This document shows positions 61,490 through 64,000 of a stretch of 64,000 nucleotides of DNA, one piece after another. The notes under the pieces were generated by a model. That model did no database searches. It saw only the letters and a list, made by a program, of their open reading frames with translations, and was not told the DNA's origin. The stretch covers positions 745,376 through 809,375 of the forward strand of contig NZ_KE386569.1 in the NCBI RefSeq assembly GCF_000427625.1, read 5' to 3'. The position numbers and the translations under genes are program-made. Each line of letters starts with the position of its first letter. Position 1 is the first letter of the stretch. The DNA is from Methylobacter luteus IMV-B-3098 (GTDB lineage Bacteria; Pseudomonadota; Gammaproteobacteria; Methylococcales; Methylomonadaceae).

Positions 61490-61801
61490 ATGTTGAAAAA
61501 TAAACTGTTTATGTCATTCCTTGCCTCTTTATTCATGGTTTCCTTGTCTTTCAACTCCATTGCCCAGTCCGAGTCAGAGCAGCAAGAGGAATCTTTTAAA
61601 GCTCCCCCTCAAGAGTTAACCGGCAGGATAGGTGATGTGCCTGTTTATTCTCATATCTATGGTGCTGATTTCATGACTGAGCAGGAGCGGTGCAATTATC
61701 TGCTGAAGCTGGATGGGATGAAGACAAAGGAAGAAAGGGATGCGTTTCGGAAGAAACATCACGAATACATAGACATGCGCCGTAAAGAGAAAGGTGGCTA
61801 A
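61490..61801 (+). CDS. Small exported protein of a widespread uncharacterised family
   Basis: The 103-residue precursor has a signal peptide (LFMSFLASLFMVSLSFNSIAQ), a Gln/Glu-rich spacer and the motif YGADFMTEQERCNYLLKL. It continues TKEERDAFRKKHHEYIDMRRKEKG. The pattern Tyr-Gly ... Met-Thr-x-Gln-Glu-Arg followed by Glu-Glu-Arg and a His-His pair recurs in many short proteobacterial periplasmic proteins without known function. A perfect AGGAGA lies 6 bp upstream. Confidence 0.75.
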   Translation: MLKNKLFMSFLASLFMVSLSFNSIAQSESEQQEESFKAPPQELTGRIGDVPVYSHIYGADFMTEQERCNYLLKLDGMKTKEERDAFRKKHHEYIDMRRKEKGG

Positions 61802-61819
61802 AATTGATGGGTTATTGAT

Positions 61820-61850
61820 CAGCATCTGGCGGCATGGACGCCAGATGCTG
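61820..61850. terminator. Stem-loop after the small exported protein
   Basis: Perfect 12-bp arms (CAGCATCTGGCG and complement) surround 7 nt, 18 bp after the stop codon. No T-run follows. Confidence 0.6.
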
Positions 61851-62094
61851 AAAATACAAGGGCTGTGCTCGTCGATTGTATAGTCGGCGAGCAGAATTGA
61901 TGCTTAAGTAGGGGAATTAAAAATCCGGACCGAATCTCGGAGCCTGTTCTTGACCGGCAGGTCGAACTCTGATTCCAGGCGACCGCCCGGATAAGCGTGG
62001 CTCGGGGTGAAGCTTGTCCATGCAGTTGTTTTATTTCTCCTGGCTAATCTACTCCGCCCAGCCTATGTCTGTCCGGACATTTTTGAGCTTAATA

Positions 62095-63420
62095 TCATTT
62101 GCCAAGTAATCGATTGATCAATTCTAAATCCTGAGCAGTAATGATACTTGCCGATTGTTTTAATTTGAGTCCATTAATTAAATAATCGTAACGGGCACGA
62201 GCATAGTCACGCTTGGCCTGGTATAAATCCTGTTGGCTTCTTACAACGTCAACCATTGTCCTGGTGCCAGCCGAAAAACCTGCCTGCGTCGCTTCAAGTG
62301 CGTTTTGCATGGAGACCTCGGTTGCCTTTAATGCTTCCACTTGGCTGATGCTGGTCATTACTCCGCGATAAGCATCCTTTACTTGACGGTCAACTGAGCG
62401 GCGAGTCTCAGTCAATCTTTCGCGGGCTTGTTCATATTCATGCTGAGCTTGACGGGTCCGTGAGTTGATGGCGCCACCGGTGAACAACGGCATATTCAAT
62501 TGCAAGCCAATCCGCTGCTGATCTCCGCGCAAACCAAATGAACTGTCATTGTCGGTTACCGAATAAGACCCGACAATATCCACTACAGGATAATGAGCAC
62601 TTTGTTGTAGATCGATAGTCTTGCGAGCTACCTCGGCTTCATTTAATACTGCCAATATATTCAAATTTTGATTTTCGGCAATTTTGCTCCACGCATCAAT
62701 ATTATTAGGATCCGGTTGTTTTAACGGCAATTGCTGCTCTAGAGCCACTGGTTCAATTTCAATCGGTCCGACAATCTCGTGTAAACGTTCTTTGCTATTA
62801 TTTACCTCATTTTTTGCTCCGATCTCATCCGCTTTAGCCCGGTCATAGGCTGCGCGTGCCTCATACACATCGGTCATCGCCATCATGCCAACTTTGAAGC
62901 TTTCCTGGGCTTTTTCCAACTGGCTGGCAAAAGCATTTTTTTCTGCTTGGGTGAACGTTAAGTTATCCTGTTCTGCCAATATATTGAAATAAGCTTCGGC
63001 AACACGCAGCATGAGATTTTGCAATTCCGCCTGGTATAGCGCCTCAGCCTGAGCTATTTGATTATCTGCCTGACCAAGTTGTACCCAGTAATCCCAATGA
63101 AATACCGGTTGAGTTAAATTTAATTCAAATCCTGTATTCCAGTAAGCTTGCGCACCTGAACCTTGATATGTCGGGCGTCGTTTTGTGTTGTTCAAATAAT
63201 TCCGGGAATGATCGGCTGATAGATCCAAAGTAGGCAATAATCTGGCGATACCTTGATCATCGCTTTCACCGACGGCTAAACGATTAGCTTCTGCCTGTTT
63301 AAGTATGGGATCACGTTGTAACGCCAGTTCATAAACTTGCAGCAGATCCTGAGCGGCAACTGGCATGCTCAAGAGCCATAACAGTAAGCCATAAAATAGT
63401 ATGCGGTATTTTTTATGCAT
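62095..63420 (-). CDS. tolC: TolC-family outer membrane channel protein
   Basis: The 441-residue precursor has a signal peptide (about 1-23, ending PVAAQ). It begins DLLQVYELALQRDPILKQAEANRLAVGES, shown in part by the ALQRDP motif, followed by ARLLPTLDLSA. The second half repeats the fold (LAVLNEAEVARKTIDLQQSAHYPVVDI in part) and GLQLNMPLFTGGAINSRTRQA, in part. TolC trimers are the outer-membrane exit of efflux pumps and type I secretion systems. No partner pump or adaptor is in the window. Confidence 0.92.
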   Translation of the reverse strand: MHKKYRILFYGLLLWLLSMPVAAQDLLQVYELALQRDPILKQAEANRLAVGESDDQGIARLLPTLDLSADHSRNYLNNTKRRPTYQGSGAQAYWNTGFELNLTQPVFHWDYWVQLGQADNQIAQAEALYQAELQNLMLRVAEAYFNILAEQDNLTFTQAEKNAFASQLEKAQESFKVGMMAMTDVYEARAAYDRAKADEIGAKNEVNNSKERLHEIVGPIEIEPVALEQQLPLKQPDPNNIDAWSKIAENQNLNILAVLNEAEVARKTIDLQQSAHYPVVDIVGSYSVTDNDSSFGLRGDQQRIGLQLNMPLFTGGAINSRTRQAQHEYEQARERLTETRRSVDRQVKDAYRGVMTSISQVEALKATEVSMQNALEATQAGFSAGTRTMVDVVRSQQDLYQAKRDYARARYDYLINGLKLKQSASIITAQDLELINRLLGK

Positions 63421-63523
63421 TGTGCATGTAACTTTAAGAAATAAGCTCAGAGTCCGTTTATCATCTTTCGAGCAATAAAATCAGATTGGCTTGTTGTGCT
63501 AAGTCAGGAAGCGTGTGAACAGG

Positions 63524-64000
63524 TTAAGAAGTTAATAAATTCTTGAGCTGATACTTGGCAGGCGTATAAATTTTTAGATTATCTTTTAATGTTTCCAGTC
63601 TGGTGATTAATTGTTCAATATCATTAACCGGTAGCCTGTTTGGGTGACCGGCAATTTGTCTGGGGCTGAAGCGCCACCACTGTACTCGTTCCAAAGCGGC
63701 TATAGTTTGCTCAGGGAAGCGATAACGGATAATCCGCGCGGGATTGCCGCCAACAATGGCATAGGCCGGCACATCGCGCGTAACCACAGAGCCCGCGCCC
63801 ACTACAGCGCCATTGTTAATTGTCACGCCTGCGTTAATGATCGCGCCATGGCCAATCCAGACGTCATTTTTAATTTTTGTGGTCTTTAGGGAAGTGGCAG
63901 GAGCAGATAAATTTGCCGGATTATGCATTAGGCAAGGTTCAAAACGAGTACCTACCTCTAAAATATTTTTATTTCCCATATATAAAAATGGACTTGTTGA
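63524..64000 (-). CDS. Hexapeptide-repeat acyltransferase (CatB-like), N-terminus outside window
   Basis: At least 158 residues of a left-handed beta-helix acetyltransferase are present, open at the right edge of the window. The ATG at 63979 is internal: the frame continues to the edge as [10 protein letters not shown]. Hexapeptide repeats run from [17 protein letters not shown] to [23 protein letters not shown], the last being the acetyl-CoA end cap, and a C-terminal helix follows (WWRFSPRQI). The acceptor could be a sugar, an antibiotic or an amino group. Confidence 0.87.
   Translation of the reverse strand, partial: STSPFLYMGNKNILEVGTRFEPCLMHNPANLSAPATSLKTTKIKNDVWIGHGAIINAGVTINNGAVVGAGSVVTRDVPAYAIVGGNPARIIRYRFPEQTIAALERVQWWRFSPRQIAGHPNRLPVNDIEQLITRLETLKDNLKIYTPAKYQLKNLLTS

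Overview
This 64 kb window is a chromosomal segment of a gammaproteobacterium. Housekeeping gene orders typical of that class support this: rne divergent from rluC, ffs-dnaX-ybaB-recR, nagZ-hpt-mtnP, and tusD-tusC. Several traits (NnrS, a VPLPA-type sorting signal on a secreted protein, SemiSWEET, paired RimK-type ligases) would suit a methylotroph of the order Methylococcales. That placement is my inference from gene content, because no diagnostic methane or methanol oxidation gene lies in the window. I see no rRNA, tRNA, CRISPR array, prophage or intact insertion sequence.

Layout. Positions 1-7.9 kb hold the end of a DUF455 gene, nnrS, ispG (minus), a metallophosphoesterase, a SemiSWEET transporter and hrpA. 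Positions 7.9-8.74 kb are non-coding and carry two direct 222-bp copies of an AT-rich block, each ending in perfect DnaA boxes, just upstream of dnaE. From 8.7 to 20 kb come dnaE, convergent rne with a long leader, rluC and a HAD phosphatase, sppA, and a PepSY protein with a two-component system. From 20 to 24 kb lies an ATP-grasp ligase (RLAN-RimK), divergent from an M14-like peptidase translationally coupled to a GNAT-C39 peptidase fusion; together these look like a peptide-conjugation and removal set. From 24 to 36 kb are the SRP RNA, dnaX, ybaB, recR, hinT, rlpA, rimK, a PA3496-family protein, gltA, the purine-salvage and wall-recycling operon nagZ-hpt-mtnP, a HIT protein and a His-rich membrane protein.

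Positions 35.5-42.8 kb look accessory. Long non-coding stretches surround an unusual MBL-Rieske protein that converges on a WD40 protein fused to an N,N-dimethylformamidase-like region, whose propeller contains a fresh 300-bp tandem duplication. From 42.8 to 58.6 kb are gcvT-gcvP (no gcvH), a LuxR-type regulator, a VPLPA-CTERM protein, two metal transporters (UPF0016 and ZIP), a TonB receptor, a BepA-like protease, tusD-tusC (no tusB), ettA, an SRPBCC protein and a cold-shock protein. From 58.6 to 62 kb is a second gene-poor accessory stretch. Its central gene carries, in the correct order, the signature residues of the CyaA, edema factor and ExoY class of toxin nucleotidyl cyclases. A TolC-type outer membrane protein and a truncated hexapeptide acyltransferase close the window.

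The strongest candidates for something undescribed are the ExoY-like gene (59957-60898), the duplicated DnaA-box block (7926-8499) and the RLAN-RimK/M14/GNAT-C39 set (20166-24070).
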